Shown here one piece after another: positions 47,233 through 62,416 of a DNA stretch of 64,000 nucleotides. How positions within the stretch are numbered: the stretch's first letter is position 1; every line of letters begins with the position of its first letter. Origin of the DNA: Naematelia aurantialba (Eukaryota; Basidiomycota; Tremellomycetes; Tremellales; Naemateliaceae); assembly GCA_021527695.1 (NCBI GenBank), contig JAKFAO010000002.1:2170501-2234500 (forward strand), written 5' to 3'. The notes beneath the pieces were generated by a model. That model was given only the letters and a program-made list of their open reading frames with translations, was not told where the DNA came from and ran no database searches. The position numbers and the translations under genes are program-made.

Positions 47233-47340
47233 TGCCGTCCAACCTATGTTGTCTCGAACAGCCTTCCGACCTACGGAGGTTGGAAATGCTGTCCGACCTA
47301 TGTTGGTTGGAAATGCCGTCCGACCTTTGCAGGTCGAAAT
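47233..47340 (+). repeat. Imperfect 27-bp tandem repeat, four copies
   Basis: Four consecutive units of 26-28 bases share TGCYGTCCGACCTATGTTGG-like sequence: 47233-47260, 47261-47286, 47287-47313 and 47314-47340. Copies 3 and 4 are the closest pair. Within each unit CCGACCT and AGGTTGG-type ends are partly complementary, so a transcript could fold into serial hairpins. It starts 18 bases after the NDPK stop codon. Confidence 0.75.
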
Positions 47341-47595
47341 CAAACAAAATGAAATATGCATCAAATACAACATAGCGGTGGTGGTAGCAGCACAGACCTT
47401 GCTGGCACCACTGCAGTGGTGGCGTGTCGCGATTGTTGGCACATCGCGACGTTGGTATCCCTCAATACTCACGCCTCTCAGGCGCTTTCCTCGTCGTGGC
47501 GGGTGACGGGAACCAGTGCTCGACTGTACGTTCAAGCACCACCCGTCCAAGATATCAGGCCTTGTCCTGGAGGTGTCCCAAAATGCGATCACGAG
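47341..47595. other. Spacer between NDPK repeat and ITC1 end
   Basis: Convergent gene ends. No gene is evident; short open frames on both strands are uninformative. Confidence 0.4.
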
Positions 47596-50500
47596 TCAGT
47601 TGGATTCATGCGTGAACGATATGACATGGACTTGATGCAAGACAATATCTACGTCTGACACTTTCCCATTGCCCCACTCCACAAGGACCATGCCCAATTG
47701 ATAGCGGTGCCCTCCCTTCCTCCCTCTCTCGCCGGCGCGACCAGCGAGTCTCCATCGATGGGTTTCGCTAAATTTCGAGGTCATTCTTTCCCTGTTGCTC
47801 TGCGATTCTGCTGCCATCAGCCTCCGACGCCGACACTGTGGAGATGGAGATTGAGGGGTAGACATAGGTATAGCCGCCGGCGAAGATAGAGGTCTAGATA
47901 TAGATGTAGACGAAGATGTAGATGAAGGGTTGGCTGGAGAGGAGCGGTGAATGAAGATGGGAAGGACGTAATGGGCACGAAAGGGCAAGGACCATCACGC
48001 ACTCTCCAGCCTTGGTACCCCGCGCCTTCTGCGTCTTCCCCGTGTGCACCGCCCGCGACCTTCCTCACCGGCCGATTCCGCTTTACGACCTCCTCCTCGC
48101 CTTGGGTCTGTTCCAGGCCAGCAGCAATTCGCCGTCGGCGCATACCGCCTTCGATTTCGGCGTGCCACGCGTTCATCGCTTTCAGTAGCTGGGCTTCGCG
48201 GGTGCCCCGTGGATTCAGCCACGCCATGAATGCCTCGAGCTGTACTTGTCAGAATGCTCGTTGCCATTGTCTCATTGTCGCGTCATTGGAGAACAACGCA
48301 CCTGCTCTGGAGTCTCGTAGCTCGCCCACTCGCCTGGCGCGAGCCTCCCATCGCCTTCCTCGGCTTTGCGTCTCGCCTCGACCTCGTCCTTCTCCACCAC
48401 CAGGTCCTCGCCGCCGGCAACAATATGCAGCCGCAGGTACTCGAGCTCGAGATCATCCACGCCCTGGAGATACAGTCTCCCCGTGCCCCATATGACGCGC
48501 CCGTTATCCCCTGTCAGGGGGCTGCTGCCCAGTCCGTCCATCCACCACAGCTTGTTGCCGAACCTGTCGAGTCCGAACGGCCGAGCACGCAGAGTGTACA
48601 TGTACGACCTGAACTCGTGTTCGAGTGCCCGCAGCCTGGTAAGCGCGGCCTCACATTCCTCGGTGAGGCGTTTCTTCTCGGCTGCCAGGACTTTGGTCTC
48701 TGATTTCTTGGCGCGCGCATCATCACGCTCCTTCTGCGCAGCGGCAAGGCGCACGGCCTGCTCTGCTTCCCGCTCCGCAGCCTTCTCCTTCATTGCTCGG
48801 CGGCGCGAGGCGGCGGTCTGGTTCAGCCCCAACTCGTCGTGCTCGTTGTCATCTGATAGGTTCGAGATTGAATCGTCCAGCTCGTCGCGTTCCGTCGTGG
48901 TGGCCCCGTCGTGGACACCATTACCATTCGCAAACGCGTGGATCGAGCTGTCCACGTCCAGGTCGGGCGTCTCTCCCTCTCCCTCTCGCTCTTCCGTTGC
49001 CACCTCCAACATCGGATTACCCTCACCCTCGGGCTCGGCCGCCTCGCCCTCGACCGCCTCTTCCACCTTCGGCTTCTTGGGTTCTAGTAATTCCCTCTCT
49101 GCCAGTCTACTCAATCAGCTCGTGTGTCCCGACCTCTTACTCACGCTCTCTTGTAATCTCGCTTGACCTCTATCTGCACCTTCCGCACATCCGTCAAAGC
49201 CGCAGTGCTTTCTTCCATAAACTCTCGCACAGCCTCCGTCTGCGACACCAGCTCCACGAGGAATTGGATGATCTCCAACTTGTGCAGATGGTGCAATGAC
49301 GAGTACCGTTTCTCTGGTCGAGCCGGAATCAGACCGTGACCTTGGGTCTGTGTCGGTCCAGTCGACCATGTGGGACGCGTCGGTGCTGGCTTGTCTTCAA
49401 AGGTCATGTGCAGAATACTGTCAAGGTAGTTTGGGAGGGTTTCTAGAGTCGCACGATCCCAGAGCAGTCCGACGAGAGCCGCCTCCCATCCTTTTCGGTT
49501 ATCTCGAGGGGACAATTCCTTGGCTTTCCAGGATTCGGCCCACGGCTCAGCGATAGGACGCAGCATGTCGGTAGTGGCGCCTTTCTTACCCTCCCAGTAG
49601 TCCGTGTCGTTGTCGACAGTCCGGCCAGTGTTGGCGATGTGTTGGACGGCTTCGTTCCGCGCAGCGAGATCGCGGACGAGAGCATTGATCAAACAAGCGT
49701 GAATCTCAACCATCAGAGGTGTCGGCGACGTCCAAGGATCGTTATGATACAGGGCTTGTTCGTAGTCGTCTAGCGTGAAGGAAGACAGCGCGAGGGGTTT
49801 TCTGGCAACCGTCAGTACAAAGTACGGGCCAACGGCACCAACTGCAAACGTACCCCATGACATTGAGGAAAGACCAAGACATAAGCAGAGTCTCAAATTG
49901 GTCACCGAATGGTAGTGTCCGGTTCGGGATTGGTCGGACCAATGGTCTTCCTGCTGGCTCGTCGACTTTGTCTGACCATTCAACGACGAGGTCTGTTCCA
50001 TCTCAGCTCGGTGCCTGTCAGAATGGCGAAACTCACCGTCAGCAGGGTACTTCATTGGCTTTTTCTTCTTGACCTCCTCTTCCTCTACCTTGACTTCCTC
50101 CTCGACCTTCTCCTTCTTGCTCTTCTTCTTCTTCGGTGCAGGCTCCTCCTCTTCCACCGCAACCTCGCTAGGGGGAGCTGCCGCGCCAATTCCCAACCGC
50201 TCGTCACGGTCTCGTTTCCGTTTGTCCATCTGCTGTTCGCGGAACCGAACGATGCGCTCGCGCACCTCCTCAGACATCTCTGTCGGTATGCCATATCGCT
50301 TGGCTACGGATGTCTTGACTAGCCATGGCGAGTAGACCGCTGACTCGCGATGGACGCAATCACGGATGAACCGCTTGAGCATCGTGCGTGAAAAGTTCAT
50401 TCGATCCCGACTAGGCCAAGTCAGTGCGACCCCCACCGAGCTCTCCGTATGAGCTTACCTCAGTTTGTCCGCCTGAACCTCCATGGTGCTTCCTTCCCAC

Positions 50501-51648
50501 TTTTCTCCGTCACCATCGAGCTCCTCCACCCCATTCTGCCCCGAACTGGCGTACTCCGCTGCAACCCCCTCTTCGGCCCCCTCCTCGATCAGCCTCACAA
50601 TGTAAAAGTACTTCATGGGGTCGTCCTGCTCGACGACCTCTTCTGGCTCGAGAGTGAGGTCAATGGCATACGGATGAACGCGAAGAGGCGGCGATGGCGC
50701 CAGGTGATGATACGTGGGCGGTTGGAGATTCTTGGGAGGAAAGATCTTGACAATTCGAGCCAGGTACTTGTCGCCCTGGACATCGACGAACACTTCTGCT
50801 GGTCGTCAGAACTTGACAGTCTTTGCTGAGTTGTGACATGTTACCCACTCTCATCCTCGCAGAAGCGATTCTCAAAGCGTTCAAAGATCTTGTCCGCTAG
50901 TGATTCGAGTTTGCCCTCGATGTCTGGGGATCATCAGCAACACCTCGAGGTAAAAGCCTCAGGACGTACGGAATTGGCAGGCGCTTAGAACAGCTTTCTT
51001 CAGCTGCCGAGGGAAACGTGTATGCAGCTGTCGAGTCTCTCTCTGTTCGGAAGCCAGAGCACCGAAATAGCTGAGGCCGGATTTGCTCGACACTGCCTGT
51101 GTCAGTGAGGCCATGACAGCCAGCCTCACCTTCACACTGGAACAACGGTTGCTCATAAAATGTCCTTCTTGCACAATAAGATCTGCCAGATGAGCTCACA
51201 GCTCGTTGACCTCGCCGTGGACTCACTCATAATCGGTGAAGATCTCGCCTGTCTCTGGCAGATAGAAGCATTCACGATCCCAGATTTTCCAGCTTCTGCT
51301 TTTCTCCCCGTTTGCAGCTCCATTCACACCGCCAGCGTCCCCATTTCCACCCTGTAATGCTCCATTGGCAGTCAGGGACTGGCGATGGTGTCCCGCTCTC
51401 TTGCCTCCTCGCTGAATGGCGGCAACCCCGCCCATCTCGCCCCGGATCACGGATAACAGCCGGTCCAGCTGCTCCTCGTCGTCCTTTCCGTCTTGAGGCA
51501 TGCTCGGCTCTGATGGGCCTGCTCCAGGCGAATCGGCTGATGGCGAGGAGGACGGCGGAGGCATGTTCGCGATAGGCAGAGGCTGAAGGATTGAGGAGAC
51601 TGGAGGTAGGGGAGAGGGGACCACGGGCTTGCGCTTGAGTAGCGGCAT
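47596..51648 (-). CDS. ITC1: ISWI chromatin-remodelling complex subunit ITC1 (WAC-DDT-WHIM)
   Basis: ITC1/Acf1-type proteins partner with the ISWI ATPase and help space nucleosomes. ATG 51648 opens MPLLKRKPVVPSPLPPVSSI. The WAC domain follows a Ser/Gly-rich linker: WKIWDRECFYLPETGEIF, then FYEQPLFQCE and SGLSYFGALASEQRETRQL. Next come EVFVDVQGDKYLARIVKIFP and a Lys/Glu-rich linker (PAPKKKKSKKEKVEEEV). The DDT domain reads LPFGDQFETLLMSWSFLNVM and SSFTLDDYEQALYHND. WHIM motifs are RKGWEAALVGLLWDRATL, KLEIIQFLVELVSQTEAV and RPFGLDRFGNKLWWMDGLGS. A coiled coil (RRAMKEKAAEREAEQAVRL) precedes the last. The end is uncertain: a donor at GTGATG near 48000 gives a Ser/Pro-rich tail to 47596, otherwise the frame stops at 47817. 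No PHD finger or bromodomain is seen, as in yeast Itc1. Confidence 0.92.
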
Positions 51649-53318
51649 GCCGGGCGAGACGGCTGAAGTGATGGCTTCCCAGTTGACTGTCGAAGAGGCA
51701 GGTCTAAGGGTTCTGACTCGTGCAGACTTTCGCGGATCTTTGTACGTCCACCTGTCGCCGCGTCTGAGCGGGACTGCCTAGCAAATGTATGTGCGCTCGC
51801 CCACGCGGTGGATGGACCGGAGAGTGGTGGTAGATGGTGACCGAGGTCGCGAGAATCGTTGTGGAAAGCAGTCAACAAACGTGTCGAGAGTACGGGGACC
51901 TGGGGAGCCTCCCATGCAGACTCCCGCCAACCCGAGATAGTTGGACGAAGGGCCGCTTGAGCGGTGAGCGAGCAGGTCTGCTGAGGACGAGCTTCTTTGC
52001 TGAGAACGACACGGAGTCACTGGATGGTTTTAAAGATGTCTGTGAAGAAAGATGCAAAGATGTGCCGACAAGCAAGGGCCGTGGTCGGAGGGTTTCCATG
52101 GCCGCCTCCAAAGGGGGAAGAGAAGAGGCATAATATAATACCAGCTTGACTCCCCGCCCCCGTAACAAGGGTGGCACAGAGAAGGGTGTAGCTACACTAC
52201 TCTAGCCTTGACAGGGGCCCATGAGCGGCTCGCGGGGTGCGCAAGCAGCTGGAGTACACGGCTGACTGTATGGCATGCATGTTCAGAGCTGCAGTGACCG
52301 TCCCAGCGCAGTGTCAAGATGAACGCGGTTCAGGACGGGGGGGTGACATGGCAGTCTATCGCTTTACGCGCGCGACTTTTTTGGCTTTTGGCCCCCCCCT
52401 CCACCGAAAAAATCTTTTGCCACGCAAAACGGTAAACAATCCATACTATGAGAACATTGCAGACAGGCAATGCATGTGGGGTCAAGTCTTGCGGTTTGCT
52501 GGGCGATATGGCACCCACCAGGCCAGATATCTGGAAGCACTGTCCAGGAATGTTGACGGTGTCGCAAGAGCAAATAGCGAGTCGCGCGACAAGAGTTGAC
52601 GCGTCGGGGGCTCTGAGGTTCTTCGGCATGAGCTGTCAGGTGCAAGTTCTGGTATGGTTCTTGTCTGTGTCTCGCTGCGAGGTAGCGGCTTAGAAGAGTG
52701 GACCCCTCGTTATGCTATCCTCGCGACCAACTTTGCTTTGCTCGGTGTCGACAACGCTGCGACAGTCGAGCTGGCTGTGCCACACTTCTGTAATCCCGTC
52801 TATTCCCGCTGCACCACCTTTTGTCACTGCCCGCAACATTATTTGAGCATCTCGCTGCTCCTTTGTTGAACTGGTTGAACAAGTCGATCCTGCGGTCCCG
52901 CAAGATCCGTCTACGACAACAAGGCGCGCAAGAGCAGAGTGACTGCACGAGGCTCATTCAACAGGTGAGTCCAAGTTTACACTCCCACCAGACGTTGTTC
53001 CAACATCTTCCTTCCTCCACCTGATCCCTCCACCCCCGACCTCACTTTCGACCTGCCCTCTCCCCACATTCGACCGATCCGACTCGACGATCCTCTCTAC
53101 GAACCGTTCCCTACTCTGCTACTCTCGGTCGACCTCGTCGTACATCGCTCCTGCCGTCGTTTCCGATACCACCGTCTCGCGTCATCAACTCGACACTTCA
53201 TCGTCCTCGTCCACTTCCAACCTGATCTGGCGACCTCGTCACCCGTCGCTCCAAGCCAGTCTCTTGCTTTGGCAACAAACAGAACTGACCACAAAACCCT
53301 CTCGCCCCTCCTACGACA
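51649..53318. other. 1.7 kb divergent intergenic region, no supported gene
   Basis: ITC1 and the KH-domain gene diverge here. Frames of 60-120 codons exist but show no motifs. Features noticed are a CCCCCCC run and an AAAAAA run near 52394-52415, and a CT-rich block with CGACCTC/CTCGACGATCC-like sequence from 52985 to 53318 that is probably the KH gene leader. The long leader may contain an intron. Confidence 0.4.
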
Positions 53319-54824
53319 ATGTCCGACACTTCTCCCCCGCCTACAGCGAACAAGCGCGCCGCCTCCCCACTCTCGCCTGACACTGCGACCGCGAGCAAGC
53401 GCGCGAGAGAGGAGCTGGAGAACCCAGTGGCCGAAGATACCCCGGCGACAGAGGAGAGTGGTGTGAAGAACGGGAACGGGGCCACAGAGAACAGGGAGAC
53501 AGCGGAGGGTGAGGGCAAAAAGATGGACGATGTCAAGATGGACAGGTAGGCGCCCCTGCTGGCCGTTTGTGTCTTCTTAAAACCCGCTCACCATGTTAGT
53601 GCTCCCAGCACTGCGGGACCGTCACTCACACATCCGAGTCTTCCAGACTCTGTCCCTGCCGCCCCAGTCGCGGCGGCCGAAGCCCCGGTCGCGCAGATCT
53701 CCATGAGATCCCTCATCGTCACTCAGGACGCAAGTATCATTATCGGGCGTGGAGGAGCCCATGTGAACGAGATCAGAGTTCGTTTCTTTGGATGATCCGG
53801 AGAGGGCACTGACCTTGAAATAGGAGAAATCCAGTGCAAGAGTCACTGTGTCCGAATCCATCCCGGGTAACCCAGAGCGTATTCTGAATGTTTCTGGGGC
53901 ACTCGATGCTGTTGCCAAGGTGAGGTGGTGATAAGTGTCACTCCAACAATATCTAACCTGAGACAGGCATTTGGCCTCATTGTACGACGTATCAACGACG
54001 AACCATTTGATGTCCCCTCCGTTCCTGGCTCTCGCGCAGTCACCATCAAATTCATCATTCCCAACTCCCGCATGGGCAGCGTGTAAGCTTGTCTACTTTG
54101 CCGTTGGATTGTTTGGCCTGCTAAGTGGGCCAGTATTGGCAAAGGTGGCTCGAAGATCAAAGAGATTCAAGAGGCCTCCGGCGCTCGATTGAACGCCTCT
54201 GAGGCCATGCTCCCGGGCTCCACCGAGGTGAGAAATCGCTACGTGGAGCGAATCTGAGCTAACTCGTCAGCGCGTTCTTTCCGTGTCGGGTGTCGCCGAT
54301 GCTGTTCATATCGCTGTCTACTACATCGGCACTATTTTGCTCGAGTACCAAGAGCGCAATCCCGGCGCGGCTACTGGGCAGTATCGCCAAACTGGTGCCC
54401 GGGGTTACCAAGGCGCCGCGGCTGCGGCCCCAGGGTACATCAACAACACTGCGACTTTGCCCGGCGCGCAAACCCAACAGATCTTCATCCCCAACTCCCT
54501 CGTCGGCGCTAGTGAGTGCTATTGTAGTATACTCTGGTCCCTGCTGAGCCGTTTAGTCATCGGTAAAGGCGGGGCGAAAATCAACGAGATCCGTAACCAG
54601 TCGCAATGTCAGATCAGGGTGACTGAGCCCGGTACGCCGGTGCAGCCTGGTGGAGTGGTCAACCCCGAGGAGAGACTGGTGACCATCACCGGACAGCCTG
54701 CCAACATCAACATGGCTGTCCAGATGCTGTACTCGGTGAGTCGCATGGCTTTATTCGCGTCGTACGCTGATGTGTGGGTCAGCGGCTCGAGGCGGAGAAA
54801 CAGAAAGTCGCGGGCGGATATTAG
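53319..54824 (+). CDS. Three-KH-domain RNA-binding protein (PCBP/Rnc1/Hek2-like)
   Basis: A poly(C)-binding-type protein with three KH domains, likely acting on mRNA stability or localisation. ATG 53319 gives MSDTSPPPTANKRAASPLSP and a Lys/Glu-rich N-terminus with a nuclear-signal-like SKRAREE. KH1: ISMRSLIVTQDASIIIGRGG then AHVNEIR, spliced to EKSSARVTVSESIPGN. KH2: SRAVTIKFIIPNSRMGSV, spliced to IGKGGSKIKEIQEASGARL. KH3: QTQQIFIPNSLVGA, spliced to IIGKGGAKINEIRNQSQCQI. All three GxxG loops (GRGG, GKGG, GKGG) are intact, and introns fall repeatedly just before or after this loop. A Gly/Ala/Tyr/Gln-rich linker separates KH2 and KH3. The last exon gives RLEAEKQKVAGGY with TAG at 54822-54824. 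About nine exons, roughly 380 residues. Confidence 0.93.
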
Positions 54825-55434
54825 TTGTAGACGACAAAAGAGCCGAGAAGGGTATTCGTACTTGAGCTACAAGCGATATAGTACGACGTGCCGAATGTCA
54901 CGTATCTATCGGGTTGATGATTGGTTGCATGTCACGGATGGTTGTGCACGGATGAGACAAGCGTCCAGATGAGCGGTGGCGAGAGCACGGCCGCCGAGAG
55001 CATGGCCGAGGACATGGTTGAGGGCATGACTGAGGCTGAGGACATCTAGCAAGCGCTGATCCCTGGGCCAAGCGGACATGTGGGTGCAGGTGCAGACATG
55101 GACGGCCGTCCGTAGCGTCGTGCAGACAATGACGGGCGGCTAAAGTCCGAGTCGACGGTGTGCCGCGACGGAATTGACTAATCGTCCGAGTTGCGTGATT
55201 GTCCGCCTGGAATCGATTGTTCTGGTCTAATGAAACAACTGTGCACGGTGGTTGGTCATGCCTTAATTTTGCTCAGAGACAGACCACGTTGAGACGAGAA
55301 GACCCGAGTGAGAAGGAAAGGTGCGAGAGGGACAATATCTACAGTGCATATCTAGGTCGTGATCCGTTTGGCCATTGGCGCCCGTTATCCGTTGCCCATT
55401 GCCCGCTGCCCGTTGCGGGTGCTGACGATGGGCA

Positions 55435-55519
<85 letters not shown>

Positions 55520-55584
55520 GCGACAACGACGGGCGACCGGCAGCCTATCAGCCGAGGTCGCATCGAGTCTACGTAGGCGCAGCC
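54825..55584. other. Convergent spacer with hexanucleotide microsatellite
   Basis: Ends of the KH gene and the alpha-glucosidase gene meet here. Apart from the ACAACG array at 55435-55530 and the flanking CCGTTGCCC-like decanucleotide repeats (55384-55420) I see no feature. A short acidic frame at 54973-55050 is discussed under rejected items. Confidence 0.45.
55435..55530 (+). repeat. (AACGAC)n hexanucleotide microsatellite, 16 units
   Basis: Sixteen units of AACGAC, all perfect except the fifteenth (AGCGAC), lie 55 bases beyond the stop codon of the alpha-glucosidase gene, in its probable 3' untranslated region. Confidence 0.97.
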
Positions 55585-58630
<3,046 letters not shown>

Positions 58631-59536
58631 GGCCGTTCTGTGTACGAACAGGCATCCTTGTCCCTGCACACTATACCCACTGTGCACTATACTCACTGCA
58701 CACTGTACGTTCTATGCTGAACCTGGTCTGCACAGAGAGAGACGACAACGCCAAGTGGACAAGAAAGAGAAAAACTCGACAAGACACCACCTGGCCGAGA
58801 TATACCACTCGATCGAGGACGGACGAGCAAAATAGCCAATAGCCGATTGCGCCGGTGGCCAGCTGTCCTCGGCCCTCGGACCCAGAGCTCCAGGGCTGCT
58901 GTACCCCTTGATAGCTAATACATGGGGCTCATCTCCCGGCCTTGGGCACAATCGGCGGAGTCTGTCCCGTCGCTTTCCCTGCCGCACGCACAGTTGTCCA
59001 GCTGACAGAGCCCCACTCGCTCCACGCTCCAGCCACGCTGCTGTCCCAAGCTCATCCTGCTGCTGCACCCCTGTCTGCACATGCATACCCAGAGCTTGAG
59101 AGTCTGCGAGGCGGAGGACAAGAGGGGGCGAGCATCGAACATCCAAGGCCAGGTCGGCGGCGAGACTCCCTCGGGCCGACCCGGCCGAGTTCACCGGATA
59201 ATCTACCGTCCTCCCATCTCGACCCAAGCGTAACAGACTACGTGAGGATGTGACATCTGGAGGCTGTGGTGCATGGCAGCGGGGTATGCAGCATAGCTTC
59301 GACTGGAGCAACTCGCAGGGAGAACGAGGAGATGTGCGTGCATGTAATCTACAGCTGCGTAAACCAAAGGTAGGAGCACGTCATGTCGTCTATGTACCGG
59401 TCCTCGCCTGACCTACACCCTCACCTCGCCCATCACCCTCACTGTCACTCTCCACCTTCTCTGCACCCTCACCACCTCACGGTCAGGCCTCAACCAGATG
59501 CGCATCGTGCTACAGCCACCAAGGGAAAGCTACCGC
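58631..59536. other. Spacer between helicase end and alpha-glucosidase start
   Basis: About 900 bases upstream of the alpha-glucosidase start codon. TGCACTATACTCACTGCACACTGTAC-type short repeats lie near 58670-58705. No supported gene; the 200-codon frame on the minus strand shows no motif. Confidence 0.4.
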
Positions 59537-61984
59537 CTAGAAATCGTCCCCTGCGCTCTCGCGGTTCTTCCATGACGTTTTCTCGCGGCCACCAAACCCG
59601 CCTCGGTCACCCCGGTCGCTCCTACCACCGAACCCACCTCTGCTGCCACCAAACCCGCCTCTGCTGCCACCGAACCCGCCCCTTTCGCCGCCAAAGTCGT
59701 CTATCTCGCCATCACGATCACGCCTGGCGCCGAAGCCTCCTCTCTCGCCATCACGATCGCGACCCCCACTGAAGCCGCCTCCGCCAAAGCGCTCTCGTGA
59801 GGATCCACCGCCAAACCCTCCGCCGCCAAAGCTTTCACGTCCTCCAGAGCCGTACGAAGACTGCCTGAAAGGCCGTCGTTCTCTCGAGTCGCCGTAGCTA
59901 CCGAAGCTGCCGCTACTCCTGCCTGGAGAGGCTAGGCCGAGCTTTCGCAAGAAGTTTGGGCTGAGGTACGGCGGTTGAGCGAGCCCCACAGCCCCCGTCG
60001 ACCACAGCTGTAACCCTTCATAGATTCGATCACCGCCGATGCGCAACTCCTTCGTGCGACCAAGGTAATAACCGAGCATCGAGGTGAAGACCTCTTCGAT
60101 GGCCGCCTGGTCGAGCGAGGGCAGTAGTGCCTGCACCCTCTCCTCGATGCCCTCGACAGTGGTCTTGTAGCTGTCATCGGCGAGCTTATGCAGCGATGCG
60201 GAATGCTCTTGGGCCTCCAGGTTGTTGATGGTGAGGTCACGGCTCACGCCTTGGATGAAGCCCTTCTCCCACGGCATGAGAACAAGGTCACCTCGACCTC
60301 CTTGTTTACCTGCTCGGCCGGTTCGTCCAACACGGTGGATGTATTGCTCCTGACTCTTCGGGGCACCAATCTGGATGACTCGCGTCACGCCCGGGTAGTC
60401 GACGCCTCGTGCAGATACGTCAGACGTCACGAGGACGGAAGGGTTCTGATCCTGCCTGAAGCGCTCGGACGCACGGGATCGCTGGTTCTGGTCGAGTCGC
60501 GAGTGGATCTCGTGCACTCTAGTGTTCTTCGGCAGAGAAGACGACAGTTCACGGATCAGAGTAGCGTAAAGCATGGTCATCTTGGTCGTGGGCAGGAAGA
60601 CGATGACCTTTGAGTTTGGGTGGGTGAGCTGATCGTGCGCAATGAGTCGGAGAGTGTGTGGAATCTGGTCAGACTCTTGCTCGAGGACGGTGTAGTGCTG
60701 CGGAATGTTGGTGTGAACGTTGGACTCGTTCTTGGGCACGCAGTCGATAAACTCGTGGTTAGGTTTGAGCGATTTGCGGGCGATCGCCTGGATATCCTTA
60801 GAAACCGTCGCCGAGAAGAGGAACGTCTGCCTCTCTCTTGGCAGGTGGTCGATGATGAATTTGAGGTCATTGGAGAAGCCCATGTCCAGTAGCGTGTCAG
60901 CCTCGTCGAGGACGAGCATATCGGCCGTGCCGATGGCCTCGGCGACTGAGGGCTCGCTGAGCAAGTCTCTCAGACGACCTGGCGTCGCAACGACAAAGTC
61001 TTTGCGCCCGCGCTTCCAGTCTGCGAGCTGGCGCGCACGGGGCATACCGCCGACGAACAGCCGAACCTGGAAGTCCTTGTGCCAGGTGCACACCTTGAGC
61101 GCCTCGTTGGCGATCTGGGTAGCCAGTTCACGAGTGGGCGAAATGATGAGTGTACCGACAGTGTTCCTAGACAGCTGACGCATTCTCTGACCGCGGTCCG
61201 ATGAAGTGGGGTCGCGGCCATCCTGATCGGCTTGCCAAGTGAGCTCTTCCAGACGGTTCAGCCGTGCATCAACAGCGGGAACAAGGAAGCCCTGGGATCA
61301 GAATCAGCACGCTAAATGCAAGTGGTATCGACAAGGCGACGACTGACAATTGTCTTTCCCGTTCCGGTCTTGGCCTTGACGAGCAAGTCCTTGCGCCCAG
61401 GGTTTGCGCTTGACGTGTCCTTCACGCCAGGTGACAGAACCTCTCCGTCCATCTTCAGTGGGTGCTCACGCAGCTTCAGAGAGTTCTCAGTCCCGCCTGC
61501 TAGCTCCGGCATCAGGCTCAGAACCCGGCGCTGTACTTCGGACATGGCCTGGAGTTGGAATGGCTTGAAGATCAGGGCTTTCAGGGTGTCGGCATCGACC
61601 TTGCGTTTGAGCGAGGTGAACGGAACGATGTTGACTTTCTTGACGGCTCCACTTGCTGCCTCGGGGTCGTCTTCTGAAGCGTATGTCTCATCTGGGTCTA
61701 GCTCCTCGGATTCGTGTTCTTCCTCGAGCGATTCGTTGACAGCACCCTCAGAGTCGTCGAGAAACTGCTCACGCTCCTTGTACTGACTCGCTGGTTCCAA
61801 TTGGCGAGAGAAGAGGGAGACTGGCGACGTTAGCTCCAATCTTGCAAATGACAGCGGTCGGCTCACATGACTGCAGGGCAGTACGCGACAAGGAAACGGA
61901 AGCAGGCCGAGCAACCCGACCAGCGATCAACGCTCGGCGAGCGGCAATCCGTCCTAGGGTGAGGAACGACGATCGAGGGAGCAT
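59537..61984 (-). CDS. DEAD-box RNA helicase, mitochondrial MSS116-like
   Basis: An ATP-dependent RNA helicase that in yeast (Mss116) promotes splicing and translation of mitochondrial RNAs. ATG 61984 gives MLPRSSFLTLGRIAARRALI and VARPASVSLSRTALQS, an Arg/Ser-rich presequence. After an intron comes an acidic linker (DEEEHESEELDP-like). The Q-region reads IFKPFQLQAMSEVQRRVL, motif I AKTGTGKTI, Ia PTRELATQIA, Ib TPGRLRDLL, II DEADTLLDMG, III FSATVSKDIQ, then YIHRVGRTGRAG for motif VI with VLVTSDVSARGVDYPG before it. The C-terminal extension (EGIEERVQALLPSLDQAAIE) is followed by a Gly/Arg/Phe/Asp-rich tail with many RGGFGG repeats, ending GDDF at 59537. The tail may bind RNA or drive condensation. 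Introns are few (about two). Confidence 0.93.
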
Positions 61985-62416
61985 GGCGAGGGTGATTCCG
62001 CTGTGCTAGGCGACGAGTGTCGATGTGTGAGGTCGATGTGTGAGATGACTGTTGCCTGATGGAGAGACGTTCAAAGCAGAGATGCTTATAGAATGGCAGT
62101 CCAACGAGGAAAGATGACTGTCGAAAGAAATCTTTGGATCCGAAAGCCAACTTTTTACATTTGTTTTCTTATTATTTCCAGTGATATTTATTCTAGATTA
62201 ATCCCAAACTTCCACGTGGATGCCACGCGATAGTTCGATCGGGAGACCGGGCCGGAGGGACACCCCCGCCGGTGCCGGTTTTGAATGACTTTCGGGGGAC
62301 GATGCTACAAAGTTGTCGACCTTTGGACATCTCGACGTTTTCTCATCTGTGACTCGTGCCGAAGCAGCTACAAGGACACCCCTCTCGGCAGCTCAGACCA
62401 GTACTACAGGTCAAAC
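61985..62416. other. Divergent promoter between helicase and oxidoreductase genes
   Basis: A 430-base head-to-head spacer. An AT-rich stretch near 62150-62200 and a CT-rich leader before 62417 are compatible with two promoters. No gene is seen. Confidence 0.4.

Noticed and set aside
48366..49166. Open frame of 266 codons on the + strand
   Set aside because: It lies wholly antisense to the ITC1 coding exon; its Ser/Arg-rich composition is the mirror of the Glu/Arg-rich sense frame.
52237..52599. 120-codon frame upstream of the KH gene
   Set aside because: No motif, no splice structure, amino acid mix of random sequence.
54973..55050. Short acidic frame with repeated AES-MAEDM-like units after the KH gene
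   Set aside because: It looks protein-like but lies beyond the TAG at 54824, has no joining splice site I can support, and may be a chance product of a GAGRRCATG-type repeat.
59383..59772. His/Pro/Arg-rich frame on the + strand
   Set aside because: Antisense to the RGG/FGG repeats of the DEAD-box helicase tail.
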